DNA from: CAZAKZ01 sp964485695
GTDB taxonomy: Bacteria > Planctomycetota > JAFGQW01
Assembly (NCBI GenBank): GCA_964485695.1
Contig: CAZAKZ010000034.1
Span: forward strand, 1 to 43,817
DNA length: 43,817 bases
Direction: 5' to 3'
The notes beneath the pieces were generated by a model that did not search any database, was not told where the DNA came from, and saw nothing but the letters and a program-made list of their open reading frames with translations. This document shows positions 1 to 8,554 of this stretch, one piece after another; positions within the stretch are counted from its first letter, which is position 1, and each line of letters opens with the position of its first letter. The translations under genes were made by a program, and so were the position numbers.

Positions 1-108
1 CGGGCCGTTAACCGGCCGTGGAGTGCTCCACGGGCGCTGGATGGCTCATTTCTGGCCATAATCCCTTCGTGGGGGAGAGCGCGATCCGGCAAGTCGGACC
101 CGATCAAA

Positions 109-137
109 TTCCCATTCGAGTCGAACCCTGGTAGGAT
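109..137 (+). promoter_or_regulatory. Possible promoter upstream of the repeat-protein gene
   Basis: TTCCCA (109-114) and TAGGAT (132-137) are separated by 17 nt, and TGG precedes the -10 like an extended -10 element. Each hexamer matches the sigma-70 consensus at 4 of 6 positions, so this is weak. The rest of positions 1-210 holds no convincing gene; a short inverted repeat (GGCCG/CGGCC around 4-18) is the only other structure seen there. Confidence 0.3.
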
Positions 138-210
138 CTGCTCGTTCGTTGCGGTTTGTTGATCCAGGCTCGACTTCCGTACGTTTCGTTTCTCCTGGGG
201 AAAGAACGTC

Positions 211-2910
211 ATGCACATCAGGGTAGTGCTCTTGGGTCTGCTTTTTTTCGGGGTGTTGGCCGCTATCCTCGTCTTCATGTTGAAGTCCGATGAGAAACCA
301 CCGGTTTCCGTGGATGAAAAGTCGGTGGAGGTCCCGCAGCCACGACCGGAGCCGCCTGCAACTATATCGCCCGAGACCAGGCCTGAGAAGGCGCCCGAAC
401 CGGAGGCGACGGCCGTGGAGCCGGCCACAGCGCCCGAGCCTGACGCAAAGGCTGAACCCGAGGGCGCCAGCGTGACTGGCACGGTGCGCACCGCCACGGG
501 TCTGCCAGTCAAGGATGCCAAGGTCCGCGCCTTCACCCGACCCTCACCTTTCCAGCGTAACCTTGAACTGTTCGAAGCTCGTTCGCTCACCGACGAAAGC
601 GGCCGCTTTTCCTTTTCCTCCATCGATCCCGCGTACCGGTACGTTCTCGTGGAGGTCGAGGCCGCGGGATTCTACCGGGAAGCGAAATCTGTCAAGCTCG
701 GTGGATCGGTCGCCTTTGTCCTCGGTCTTCCCGGCGTGCTCAGGGGACGGGTGACGGTGACCGGCGAGGGAACGCCCTGTGCAGGAGCGACCGTGGGCCT
801 CTCCGGGGGAAGGGTCGTCGCCTCCATGAAGGCGACCACCGATGCGGACGGCTTCTATCGTATCGAGAACGTGAAGCCCGACACCTACCGGGTTTTTGTT
901 CAAGCAAAGGATCAACCGTTTTCTTTCCCGAGGATTTCCGTGGTGATCCAGTCCGGCCGGGAAACCGTGGGCAATATCGAGGTGAAGAGGGGCTTCGTGC
1001 TTCGCGGCCGCTTGGTGGAAGCCGAGACCCGGATTCCGATCCGGGGCGCCAGGATCAAGGCCATGTTCGGAATGCCAAAGCAGGAGACGCTGACGGACGC
1101 GGACGGACGGTTCGTGCTCGGACCCCTTTCCGAATACGCCCGCCTTCGCATCACGGCTGACGGGTACGTGACGCCTGCCGAGTGGATCAAGGTCACGTCG
1201 CGCAGTCGCCCCGGCGCCGAGGTGGTGGAGGAGTTCACCCTCACCCGCGCCGCCTCGGTCCAGGGATGCGTTCTCGATCCGGACGGACAGCCCGTGGCAG
1301 GCGCCAAGGTGCTGGCTTCTGGCCGCCCACCCCTGGGATCCAACCGGACCGTATCGGGGGAGGACGGCGGTTTCCATCTGAAGAGCGTTCCGGTCGGCAT
1401 GGAGGTCCGGCTGGTCGCAGAGAAAAAGGGCCTGGCGCGTGCGTTGAGCGATTCCATGACGTTCCGGGCCGGGGAGTCGCGCACCGATATGGTCCTCCAG
1501 CTGGGCCGGGGGGCCGTGGTGTCGGGGCGCCTCACCGATGCGGCCGGGATTCCTATCACTCGCGGGCGCGTGCACCTCAATCCTCGGTCTGGAAGCCACA
1601 GCCGCCAGCACAGCGCCAGCCCGGACAAGGACGGAAACTACCGCATCGAGGCGGTACCGCCGGGTCGGTACAGCCTCGAGGTCTGGGTCAAGGACTTCGT
1701 GGGCCAGAAGCGGCCCGACTTCGTGGTCGAGGAGGGGGGCGAATACACCGGTGTCGATTTCGTGCTCATTAAGGGCCTCACCCTCACGGGCGTGGTGGTG
1801 GATCAATCGGGTAAACCCGTGGGGAGGGCATCGGTTCATGCGTATCTCGTCTCCCCGCGGAAGGATCAGATCCGGGGCGGGAAGAACGGCACCACCGACG
1901 ACGCCGGGCGCTTCACCCTGACCTCGCTCACTCCGGGACCGCACGGCATATCCATTCACAAGCCGGGCTACAGGCAGGAGAACCGTGGCGTTCAATTCCA
2001 GGCCGGTGCGCAAAACGTCGTGGTGAAGATGATCAAGCACCACGAGGGCATCTTCGGCCACGTGATGCGTAGAGACACGGGTGCGCCCGTACCCCTGTTC
2101 TTTGTCCGGTACTACCAAGGGCCGAGGTCCTTCGTGAAGGAATTCACCGACCAGGAGGGGCGGTTCCAGCTCAAGGACCTGAACCCGGGCGTCTACTACC
2201 TGGAGGCCGGCACCAAGGATGGCTTGATCTCACCCCGGGCCGAGCGCGTCGAATTGAGGGATGGGTCGGGGGCGGTCCAGGTCGAACTCTATGTCGGCGT
2301 CGGGGTTACCGTGGCCGGGCGTGTCGATTCACCGGGTGGAAAGCCCCTAAACCGGGCGCGGGTGGAGGTCTGCCGCGCGGACGGGGAACCGAAGGGCGTG
2401 ATGGGCTACGCCATCACGGACGCCGAAGGCGGGTTCGAGATCGACTCCCTGGTTCCCGGTGCGTACCGCATCCGGGTGAGCCACATGGACTGGATCGAAG
2501 TGGAACGAACCGTGACGATGCGTCGCGGCAAGGAGAACCGTGTGGTGCTCCAGGTCGCAGCCCAGGGCGGGGTGGTCGAGATCACCGTGAAAGACACAAA
2601 CGGGCGTCCGGTGAAAGGAGCCTGGCTCAATGTGAAACGGCCTGACGGTGCCGATATGCGACAGGATACCGTGAAGTACGGCCGGCTTCATCAGGAGCGG
2701 AAGAAAACCTCGCCCGACCTCGATTACCAGGCACTCACAAGACGGTTCTACCGCACGGATGTCCAGGGCGTGATCGAGCGGCGGTTTCTTCCCGCCGGCC
2801 GATTCATTTTCGAGGTGAACAAGGCCGGATATCGTTCTACCCGGGTGGATGCCGAATCCCACGCCGGCGTGACCACCCGTCTGGACGTCACCCTCGTGCC
2901 GGAGAAGTGA
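211..2910 (+). CDS. Membrane-anchored carboxypeptidase-regulatory-like repeat protein
   Basis: The 899-residue protein has a single N-terminal hydrophobic helix (about residues 4-24), then a Pro/Glu/Ala-rich linker (about 30-84) and about nine successive modules of roughly 87 residues beginning near 85, 175, 260, 348, 434, 522, 612, 698 and 787. Each module opens with a G-x-V/L strand, a G-x-P-[VIL] turn and A-x-V, followed by T-D-x-x-G-x-F/Y and a P-G-x-Y turn. This is the pattern of the carboxypeptidase regulatory-like (CarboxypepD_reg, transthyretin-like) fold. No catalytic domain is visible, so a structural or binding role outside the cytoplasmic membrane is inferred. The ATG follows GGGGA at about 9 nt. 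A radical SAM gene starts 37 bp downstream on the same strand and may be co-transcribed. Confidence 0.85.
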   Translation: MHIRVVLLGLLFFGVLAAILVFMLKSDEKPPVSVDEKSVEVPQPRPEPPATISPETRPEKAPEPEATAVEPATAPEPDAKAEPEGASVTGTVRTATGLPVKDAKVRAFTRPSPFQRNLELFEARSLTDESGRFSFSSIDPAYRYVLVEVEAAGFYREAKSVKLGGSVAFVLGLPGVLRGRVTVTGEGTPCAGATVGLSGGRVVASMKATTDADGFYRIENVKPDTYRVFVQAKDQPFSFPRISVVIQSGRETVGNIEVKRGFVLRGRLVEAETRIPIRGARIKAMFGMPKQETLTDADGRFVLGPLSEYARLRITADGYVTPAEWIKVTSRSRPGAEVVEEFTLTRAASVQGCVLDPDGQPVAGAKVLASGRPPLGSNRTVSGEDGGFHLKSVPVGMEVRLVAEKKGLARALSDSMTFRAGESRTDMVLQLGRGAVVSGRLTDAAGIPITRGRVHLNPRSGSHSRQHSASPDKDGNYRIEAVPPGRYSLEVWVKDFVGQKRPDFVVEEGGEYTGVDFVLIKGLTLTGVVVDQSGKPVGRASVHAYLVSPRKDQIRGGKNGTTDDAGRFTLTSLTPGPHGISIHKPGYRQENRGVQFQAGAQNVVVKMIKHHEGIFGHVMRRDTGAPVPLFFVRYYQGPRSFVKEFTDQEGRFQLKDLNPGVYYLEAGTKDGLISPRAERVELRDGSGAVQVELYVGVGVTVAGRVDSPGGKPLNRARVEVCRADGEPKGVMGYAITDAEGGFEIDSLVPGAYRIRVSHMDWIEVERTVTMRRGKENRVVLQVAAQGGVVEITVKDTNGRPVKGAWLNVKRPDGADMRQDTVKYGRLHQERKKTSPDLDYQALTRRFYRTDVQGVIERRFLPAGRFIFEVNKAGYRSTRVDAESHAGVTTRLDVTLVPEK

Positions 2911-2947
2911 TCCTGACTTCTGGCCAAACGACTGGACCGTTGATTTC

Positions 2948-3940
2948 ATGCTGGAGCTTCATCCTCGAGACGTCGGCATCATCCTGACCTACCACTGCCA
3001 CGGCAGCTGCTCACACTGTCTCTACAACTGCGGTCCGCGCCGGAGCCGCGAGGCCATGTCCATGGAGATGCTGCGCCGGGCGCTCGAGGCCGTGAAGGTG
3101 TGGCCCGTGCCGCCGCAGGTGCACCTGACCGGGGGGGAGCCGTTTCACCACTTCGAGCTGCTCCTCGAGGGCGCTCGCCTGTCGGCCGAGATCGGGATTC
3201 AGGCCTATGTCGAGACCAACGCCGGCTGGTGCCTCGAGGAGGACGAGGCCATCGAGCGCTTCACCCGCCTGAAGGAGGCGGGGCTGCAGGCCGTGCTCAT
3301 AAGCTGCTCGCCCTTCCACGCCGAACGCATCCCCCCGGCTCGCACGGCTCGCGCGGTTCGGGCCGCGGAAGCCGTCTTCGGCCCCGGCCGGGTGATCGTC
3401 TACCTTCCCGGGTACCTTGAGATCGTGCACCGCTTCGGCGCGGACCGGCCCACTCCGCTCTCTCGATACGAAGAGACGTTCGGCGCCGGAGGTGCCCGCC
3501 GCATCCTGTGGGAGGGCTACGGCATCATTTCCGGCGGTCGGGCGGGGTACCGGCTGGGCCACCTGACGGACCGGCGCCCGGCAGAGGCCTTTGCGGAGGA
3601 GGTCTGTTCCGGGGAGATCCTCCACGCTCCGCACTCCCACTTCGACCTTCACGGCAACTTCGTGCCCGGCTTCTGCGGCGGCTTGACAGTGGGAGCGTGG
3701 GCCGATCTCGAGCGCCTCCTGGAGGAATACCGGGCGGGTCGCTATCCGCCGCTCATCGAGGTGCTCATCGAGGCCGGGCCTCACCGCCTGCTCGAGGTGG
3801 CCCTGGACCGGCACGCGTATCGACCCCTTCCGGACGGCTATGCCGGCAAGTGCCACCTGTGCGTGGACGTCCGGCGGCACTTGGCGGAAACGGGGGACTT
3901 CGTCGAGCTTCAGCCCCGGGCGTTTTACGACAATATCTAG
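2948..3940 (+). CDS. Radical SAM domain protein with four extra C-terminal cysteines
   Basis: The 330-residue protein carries the radical SAM [4Fe-4S] motif C-x3-C-x2-C at Cys17, Cys21 and Cys24, with a further Cys28, and the TGGEP-type SAM-binding segment at about residues 61-65. Cys220, Cys243, Cys302 and Cys305 in the C-terminal half could hold an auxiliary Fe-S cluster; this is inferred from their number and spacing. The substrate cannot be read from the sequence. It follows the 899-residue repeat protein by 37 bp, so that protein or a shared surface structure is a candidate target. There is no clear Shine-Dalgarno sequence before the ATG. It is clearly diverged from the two other radical SAM enzymes in the window, which are paralogous to each other. 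Confidence 0.85.
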   Translation: MLELHPRDVGIILTYHCHGSCSHCLYNCGPRRSREAMSMEMLRRALEAVKVWPVPPQVHLTGGEPFHHFELLLEGARLSAEIGIQAYVETNAGWCLEEDEAIERFTRLKEAGLQAVLISCSPFHAERIPPARTARAVRAAEAVFGPGRVIVYLPGYLEIVHRFGADRPTPLSRYEETFGAGGARRILWEGYGIISGGRAGYRLGHLTDRRPAEAFAEEVCSGEILHAPHSHFDLHGNFVPGFCGGLTVGAWADLERLLEEYRAGRYPPLIEVLIEAGPHRLLEVALDRHAYRPLPDGYAGKCHLCVDVRRHLAETGDFVELQPRAFYDNI

Positions 3941-3962
3941 AGTCTCAGTATTCCAAAGGCTG

Positions 3963-5495
3963 CTAGCGACGTCCGAGCCGCAGATACACCACCTCATTCG
4001 GCCGGAGGAACATCGTGAGCCGCCTCCAGCGTGACGCGATGCGGATCGTGCCGATGTCGGTCTTCACGCTCCGGGCGGCCTTGATCTGAATCCTCGGCCA
4101 TTCCGGGAAGTCCAGCGCCCAGAGATAGAGCCTGGCAAGGCGGGATCGGTTCTCTCCGAGGGCGCGGCGGGCGGCGCGGATGGATTCGGGGCGGGGGCCG
4201 CGGTAGGGCTTTCGACTACCCAGTACCTTGCCGAGGCGGTCGGCGCGGAATGCACGCCGGAGCTCGTCGCGTGACCAGCCGTGTTGCTGCAATGTGAGCC
4301 ATACCGAAAGGGATGGATGAGGGACCGAGTTCCAGAGAACGACCTCGAGGTCCCCGTCCTTTTTTCTGGAGACGATCGCCGTTCTGTGCCGGGTCGGCCG
4401 GAGCAACGCAATCCCTGTGGTGTCGCGGCTCAAACGATCCAGGAACCGATGCACGTGAAAGGCCGGCTTCTTCACGCCGTCTTGTGTGATTAGGCCGTAG
4501 CCCTTGAGGCCGTCCTCCTTTAAGCGCGGGTGAAAGTCCTCCCAGCAAGCGATGGTCTGGGCGTCGATTCGCGCTGCAACCATGCCGAGCATGAGGTCGG
4601 CGGTCATGGCGGCCGAGAACGGACCGCCGCGGAGGCCCTTCGAGATGTTCCACTCGGTGACCAGGAATTCGAGCTTGTTCCGCTGCCATCCGATGGCCCG
4701 GAGCTCTTCTTCATATCCCTTCCGTGCTTTACGGGTCACTTCCGGCGGATGGCCGAAATGGTGCCATGAGATGAAATCGAGGGGGACGTTTTTTTTCTTC
4801 GCATACCGCAGTAGCTCGAAAATGACCGGCCCGCGTTCGGGATCCTTCTTGAACCGTCCTTTCCACTGGTTGACCCCAACGCCGCCCACCTTGCCCCGGG
4901 GATGGAACTTCTTCAAGATGCGGGCGGTTTCGGCGTAGAGCTCGAGGAACGCGTCAGCACCGGCCTGCCAGTAGAAGAGATCGGGTTCATTCCAGAACTC
5001 GTAGTAGACCGTGGCCCCCCGCACCTTTCGCATGACCAGGGCCAGCTCCTTCACCATGGACCGCCAGGCGTCCATGTCGCGGGGGGGGCAGGCATTGCAT
5101 ACTTTCCAGAAGCCTTCGGTGGTACGGCGATTCCGGGACGTCGACAGCCAGTCCGGCATGTAGTTCACGACCACGATGATCTTCTCATGTCGCTTTCCCA
5201 TGGCCTCGGCCAGCCTTGCCCTGGCGCGCAGCCGTTGACGGAACGAATCGAGGTCGTGTGACTTGTGTGCGGGCCAGGCGAAGAAGAGGAAGAGACGGGC
5301 GGTGTGATGGTCGGGAAACTCGGTGTGCCAGACACGCGCTCCGTTCCGGGTGCGCACCGTGTAGAAGGCGGAGGAACGGAGAAGGTTTGCAGGCGCGGTC
5401 TGCCAGTAAAGACGTTCCGGATCGAGGATCAGGGGCGCTTCCACGGCGAGGCCGGGCAGGGACGCGGCCAGGATGAGCATCGAGGCGATGTTCAT
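3963..5495 (-). CDS. Secreted GH39-like glycoside hydrolase (clan GH-A fold)
   Basis: The 510-residue protein has a short N-terminal signal-like segment (residues 1-18) and then what looks like a (beta/alpha)8 catalytic domain. The proposed acid/base Glu170 lies in the motif YYEFWNEPD and the proposed nucleophile Glu281 in VTEWN; both positions are typical of clan GH-A families such as GH39 (beta-xylosidase/iduronidase type). The segment WHHFGHP (244-250) lies between them, as expected for a barrel strand lining the active site. The C-terminal third resembles the beta-sandwich that usually accompanies GH39 barrels. GGAG sits about 7 nt before the ATG. The upstream gene on the same strand ends 31 bp earlier, so the two may form an operon. 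The exact substrate is not predictable. Confidence 0.75.
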   Translation of the reverse strand: MNIASMLILAASLPGLAVEAPLILDPERLYWQTAPANLLRSSAFYTVRTRNGARVWHTEFPDHHTARLFLFFAWPAHKSHDLDSFRQRLRARARLAEAMGKRHEKIIVVVNYMPDWLSTSRNRRTTEGFWKVCNACPPRDMDAWRSMVKELALVMRKVRGATVYYEFWNEPDLFYWQAGADAFLELYAETARILKKFHPRGKVGGVGVNQWKGRFKKDPERGPVIFELLRYAKKKNVPLDFISWHHFGHPPEVTRKARKGYEEELRAIGWQRNKLEFLVTEWNISKGLRGGPFSAAMTADLMLGMVAARIDAQTIACWEDFHPRLKEDGLKGYGLITQDGVKKPAFHVHRFLDRLSRDTTGIALLRPTRHRTAIVSRKKDGDLEVVLWNSVPHPSLSVWLTLQQHGWSRDELRRAFRADRLGKVLGSRKPYRGPRPESIRAARRALGENRSRLARLYLWALDFPEWPRIQIKAARSVKTDIGTIRIASRWRRLTMFLRPNEVVYLRLGRR

Positions 5496-5526
5496 GCGGG
5501 AGCTCCGGATCGTCCGCGATAGCGTA

Positions 5527-6789
5527 TCAGTCCAGAACGAGCACGATCGGCTTCGTGATCACGCCGATATTTGTAGGATGCGCGAGGTCCACCGTCACAG
5601 CAGCCGCCCACAGGCGCATTCCCTTGAGGATGTTCCCGAAGGAACTCAGATCGAGCGTCGCCGAGGCCCGTGCGTCCTTCCGCGGATCCCGGTCGCTGGA
5701 CAGTACACCGACGTTGTTCTTGAGCCACGGGAACTGCCCGGCGGCGGTCCAGAAGAACAGCGGCCCCGCCACAAGGTGCACGACGCGATTTCCGATCGGA
5801 AGCCCGGGAGTGAACCCCAGATCCGAAAGCGCGAGGATATAGGGCTTCCCGGACTGGCCTGGGACGTGCAGGTCGTAACGGTACCGGTTCGGTGTGCCGG
5901 TCTTGACGCTCACGAGGTTGCGTGCGTATTCGAAGCACATCCCAGAGTTCGAGATGTTCGGCAGTCCAGGATGGGACGTCACGATCTTCCCGGCGGTGTC
6001 GACGCGGTAGACGGGTTTCGAGCCGACGACGATCTCCCCGTTGCCGCTCCAGCGGTCGAAGGTGATGGCGTTGGCATTGCCGTACGAGCCCGGAAGTGTC
6101 GTTATGCCGCTGATCGGGTCGATGACGTGGATGCGCGCACCTCCGCCGTTTCCGATGTAGAGCTTTCCATCCCGGTGGTCCTGCGTCATGCTGTACGGTC
6201 TCATGCTGGTCAGCTTGTGCGTGGTCGTGATCGTGCCGTCCTGGGCGACCAGGTACACCGCGTTGCCGGTCAGGTCCCCGGCGAAGTATCCGCCCGTGCC
6301 CACGTCGTAGTGGCAGCAGTGGAGGCTCACGAACGGCGATCCTGACCGGACCGTGCTGAATCCGCTCCCGTCGCGTCTGAGGATGCCGACCAGGGTGCTC
6401 CCCGCGACGAGGAAATCACCGGTCCCGGTGCTGTCGAACCAGTTGAGGGATGATCCCGTCGGACCCTGCAAGGTCTGCACGGGAGTACTCAGCGAGAGGT
6501 CGAATACCGTCAGCCGATCCTGGATCGGATTCGCCCGCGTATTGGATTCGAGCACGATGAGATCGAAGTTGTTGTTGTCCATCCCGACCATGTTGGGAAA
6601 GACAGGGCTGAGGGTCGAGAGGGAGAGAGCGGTGGTGATGAGGCCCTGTGGGTCAATACGGAAGACGTCGCCGAAGAGGCCGGTTGAGGCGAAGCCGATG
6701 TGCGCGGCCAGCACGTCCGTATTGTAGGGCTGGGCCAGTGCCCCGCCGGCAACGACGAGGACGACGAGGACAGAAACGAGGTACTTCAT
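5527..6789 (-). CDS. Secreted protein of unknown function with beta-propeller-like repeats
   Basis: The ATG at 6789 is chosen because GGGAGGT lies 4 nt upstream and the protein then begins with a clean signal peptide ending in GGALAQ; a longer frame to 6867 lacks both. The 420-residue product has repeated blocks of the type 'F-x-I-D-P', 'V-Y-x-V-D', 'I-x-x-I-D-P-x-x-G-x-x-T', which suggest a propeller of short blades like those of the SMP-30/NHL type. The last 90 residues resemble the C-terminal modules of the proteins at 7046-8362 and 41300-42682 (PGLP-x-G, then N-x-x-GVL, then LDLS-x-x-G). No enzyme motif was recognised. It is divergent from the gene at 7046 and lies upstream of the GH39-like gene. 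Confidence 0.8.
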   Translation of the reverse strand: MKYLVSVLVVLVVAGGALAQPYNTDVLAAHIGFASTGLFGDVFRIDPQGLITTALSLSTLSPVFPNMVGMDNNNFDLIVLESNTRANPIQDRLTVFDLSLSTPVQTLQGPTGSSLNWFDSTGTGDFLVAGSTLVGILRRDGSGFSTVRSGSPFVSLHCCHYDVGTGGYFAGDLTGNAVYLVAQDGTITTTHKLTSMRPYSMTQDHRDGKLYIGNGGGARIHVIDPISGITTLPGSYGNANAITFDRWSGNGEIVVGSKPVYRVDTAGKIVTSHPGLPNISNSGMCFEYARNLVSVKTGTPNRYRYDLHVPGQSGKPYILALSDLGFTPGLPIGNRVVHLVAGPLFFWTAAGQFPWLKNNVGVLSSDRDPRKDARASATLDLSSFGNILKGMRLWAAAVTVDLAHPTNIGVITKPIVLVLD

Positions 6790-6879
6790 GATTACCTCCC
6801 TTTCGAATGTGACAGGAGCCGGCTCTCTTGGTGGTCCTGACACCAGGACATTCAAACCGAACCGCATTGGATATCGGCG

Positions 6880-6908
6880 ATTCTACGCGGTTCAGGTCGG
6901 TGGGTGAA
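6880..6908 (-). promoter_or_regulatory. Predicted promoter for the minus-strand secreted protein and GH39-like gene
   Basis: On the minus strand, TTCACC (6903-6908, 4 of 6 matches to the -35 consensus) and TAGAAT (6880-6885, 5 of 6 matches to the -10) are separated by exactly 17 nt. This predicts an mRNA leader of about 85 nt. The divergent intergenic region 6790-7045 holds no gene; I could not pick a convincing promoter for the plus-strand gene in it. Confidence 0.5.
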
Positions 6909-7045
6909 ATATTTTTCCCGAATTCGCGTCCGGAACATGCACTTGAATTTCCGGGCATGGTACACTGGCAGCGTATGGAATAAGGACCACGAGTGTTTCT
7001 CCTCGATCTAAGCTGTCCTCGCGTGGTTGTCAAGGAGGAGGTCTA

Positions 7046-8362
7046 ATGAAACCCGTTCTGTATTGCTCCCTCGCCATTGCGGTGTTTGCCGCCGCCATTT
7101 CCGCACAGCCCTACACCGGGGACTACATCCTCGGCGGCTCGGTCTACGGCACCAATGACGCGGTGTTTCGCGTGAATCGGACCACCCTCAAGATGACCAC
7201 CATCGCCACCGGCATCACGCCCAGCTCCACGACCCACTACGTGTGGGAGGTGATCATGGCCGAGGACAACAAGCACTTCTACGCCTTGAGCGCCCACTAC
7301 GGTGCGGTCGCCCGGATCGTGAAGCTGGACGCCTCCGGCACCATCGTTTCCATTATCTACACGGGAACCCCGGCCCTCATGCACCACGCCGTCAACATGC
7401 ACCTGGACCAGAACGGCTATCTGGTCGTCTTTGACTGCAGTGGCTCGACCAACGGTCCCAGCCACTTCTTCGAGATCGATCCCAAGCTCGGTTTACTCTC
7501 GACCATTGCGTCCATGCCGAGGGGGGACAGCTTCTACGGCTCGGCGGTCGCGGACATCGACACCGGCGACTACCTCGCCTTCGTGAACGACACGGTGTTC
7601 CGCGTCGACCGCGTCACCCGGGCCGTGACGTCCCTGGTCAACACGGGCATGCGCATCGCCCGCATGAGCTTCGCCCAGGACACCCTGTCCGGCAAGGGCT
7701 ACGCCGGCACCTACGGAGCCCCTGCCCTCTTCGAGCTCGATCTGAACAGCAACAGCTGGAAAACCTTGAACACTACGAACCTGGGCGGCACCTACGGCAT
7801 CAAGTTCGATCGCCGCGTGAACGCCACCATGAACAGCATGGTCGTCGCCCACGGCCGGTTCAGCTCCAGCCCCAACGGCATCTCGGTGTTCGACACCGTC
7901 GGAACCATGACCTCCACTACGACCTGGGCGGGGGGCACCGGCACCCCCATGCCCTACAGCATCGAGGTGGAAGGCACGCGGGAGGTCCAGCCGATCCTGA
8001 GGATCCCGCCCAACGGGCGCCAGATCCGCCTCAGCTTTCCTGGCCACGGCGGTAAGGCGTACGTGTGTGCCGTGGGCATCTCGGGTATCCGACCCGGCCT
8101 TCCCCTCGGAGACGGGCGGGTGATCTACCTCGTCCTCGACCAGATCGCGACGCACTGTCTGCAGGGTGCTCTCGATCCCTTCATTCCCAACCGCATCGGC
8201 GTTCTCAACGCCGCCGGTGAAGCGACCACCGGCCTGGACTTGAATCTCCTCGGCAATGCGGTCCAGGGGATGCCCGTGGTCTTCCAGGTGGTGGTCCTCG
8301 ATCCAAGCGCTTCCAAGGGTGTGGCCGTGATCGCCGAGCCGTACACCCTCAAACTCGAGTAG
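7046..8362 (+). CDS. Secreted protein of unknown function with shared C-terminal module
   Basis: The 438-residue protein starts at an ATG preceded by GGAGGAGGT at 4 nt. Residues 1-20 form a signal peptide ending ISAQP. The body has repeated segments such as VFRVNR-x-T and VFRVDRVTRAVTS, again resembling short propeller blades. The C-terminal 90 residues carry the module shared with the products at 5527-6789 and 41300-42682: GIRPGLPLGDGR, then N-x-IGVLN, then GEATTGLDLNLLG, then a hydrophobic strand with VLDPSASKG. It is divergently arranged with its homologue at 5527-6789, suggesting local duplication followed by inversion. Function unknown; localisation outside the cytoplasm is inferred from the signal peptide. 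Confidence 0.8.
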   Translation: MKPVLYCSLAIAVFAAAISAQPYTGDYILGGSVYGTNDAVFRVNRTTLKMTTIATGITPSSTTHYVWEVIMAEDNKHFYALSAHYGAVARIVKLDASGTIVSIIYTGTPALMHHAVNMHLDQNGYLVVFDCSGSTNGPSHFFEIDPKLGLLSTIASMPRGDSFYGSAVADIDTGDYLAFVNDTVFRVDRVTRAVTSLVNTGMRIARMSFAQDTLSGKGYAGTYGAPALFELDLNSNSWKTLNTTNLGGTYGIKFDRRVNATMNSMVVAHGRFSSSPNGISVFDTVGTMTSTTTWAGGTGTPMPYSIEVEGTREVQPILRIPPNGRQIRLSFPGHGGKAYVCAVGISGIRPGLPLGDGRVIYLVLDQIATHCLQGALDPFIPNRIGVLNAAGEATTGLDLNLLGNAVQGMPVVFQVVVLDPSASKGVAVIAEPYTLKLE

Positions 8363-8504
8363 ACCTCCCCGGGTGCCCGAAAAAAAAACACGGGCGAATC
8401 CGAAAAACTCTGCTCCGGGAAGGCTTCGGTGCGTTACATTCCCGGTGCGGCTCGGGCCGATTCGTCCAGCTCCGCCGCCGGTCGGATTTCCGGAAAGTGT
8501 TTTT

Positions 8505-8519
8505 CCTCCGATATCGAGG
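8505..8519. promoter_or_regulatory. Near-palindrome upstream of the efflux operon, possible operator
   Basis: CCTCCGATATCGAGG is close to its own reverse complement, with a perfect 8-bp core CGATATCG. It lies 35 bp before the adaptor gene and just upstream of AATAAT (about 8524-8529), a possible -10. No regulator gene is adjacent. The remainder of 8363-8554 holds no gene. An operator role is only suggested by position. Confidence 0.25.
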
Positions 8520-8554
8520 ATGTAATAATCGCGAGACCCTTTCTGGCGTGATTC

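Noticed and set aside
544..2118. Long antisense open frame opposite the repeat protein
   Set aside because: It has low-complexity His/Arg/Pro-rich composition and no start signal, and the plus-strand frame shows clear domain repeats; it is a GC-bias shadow.
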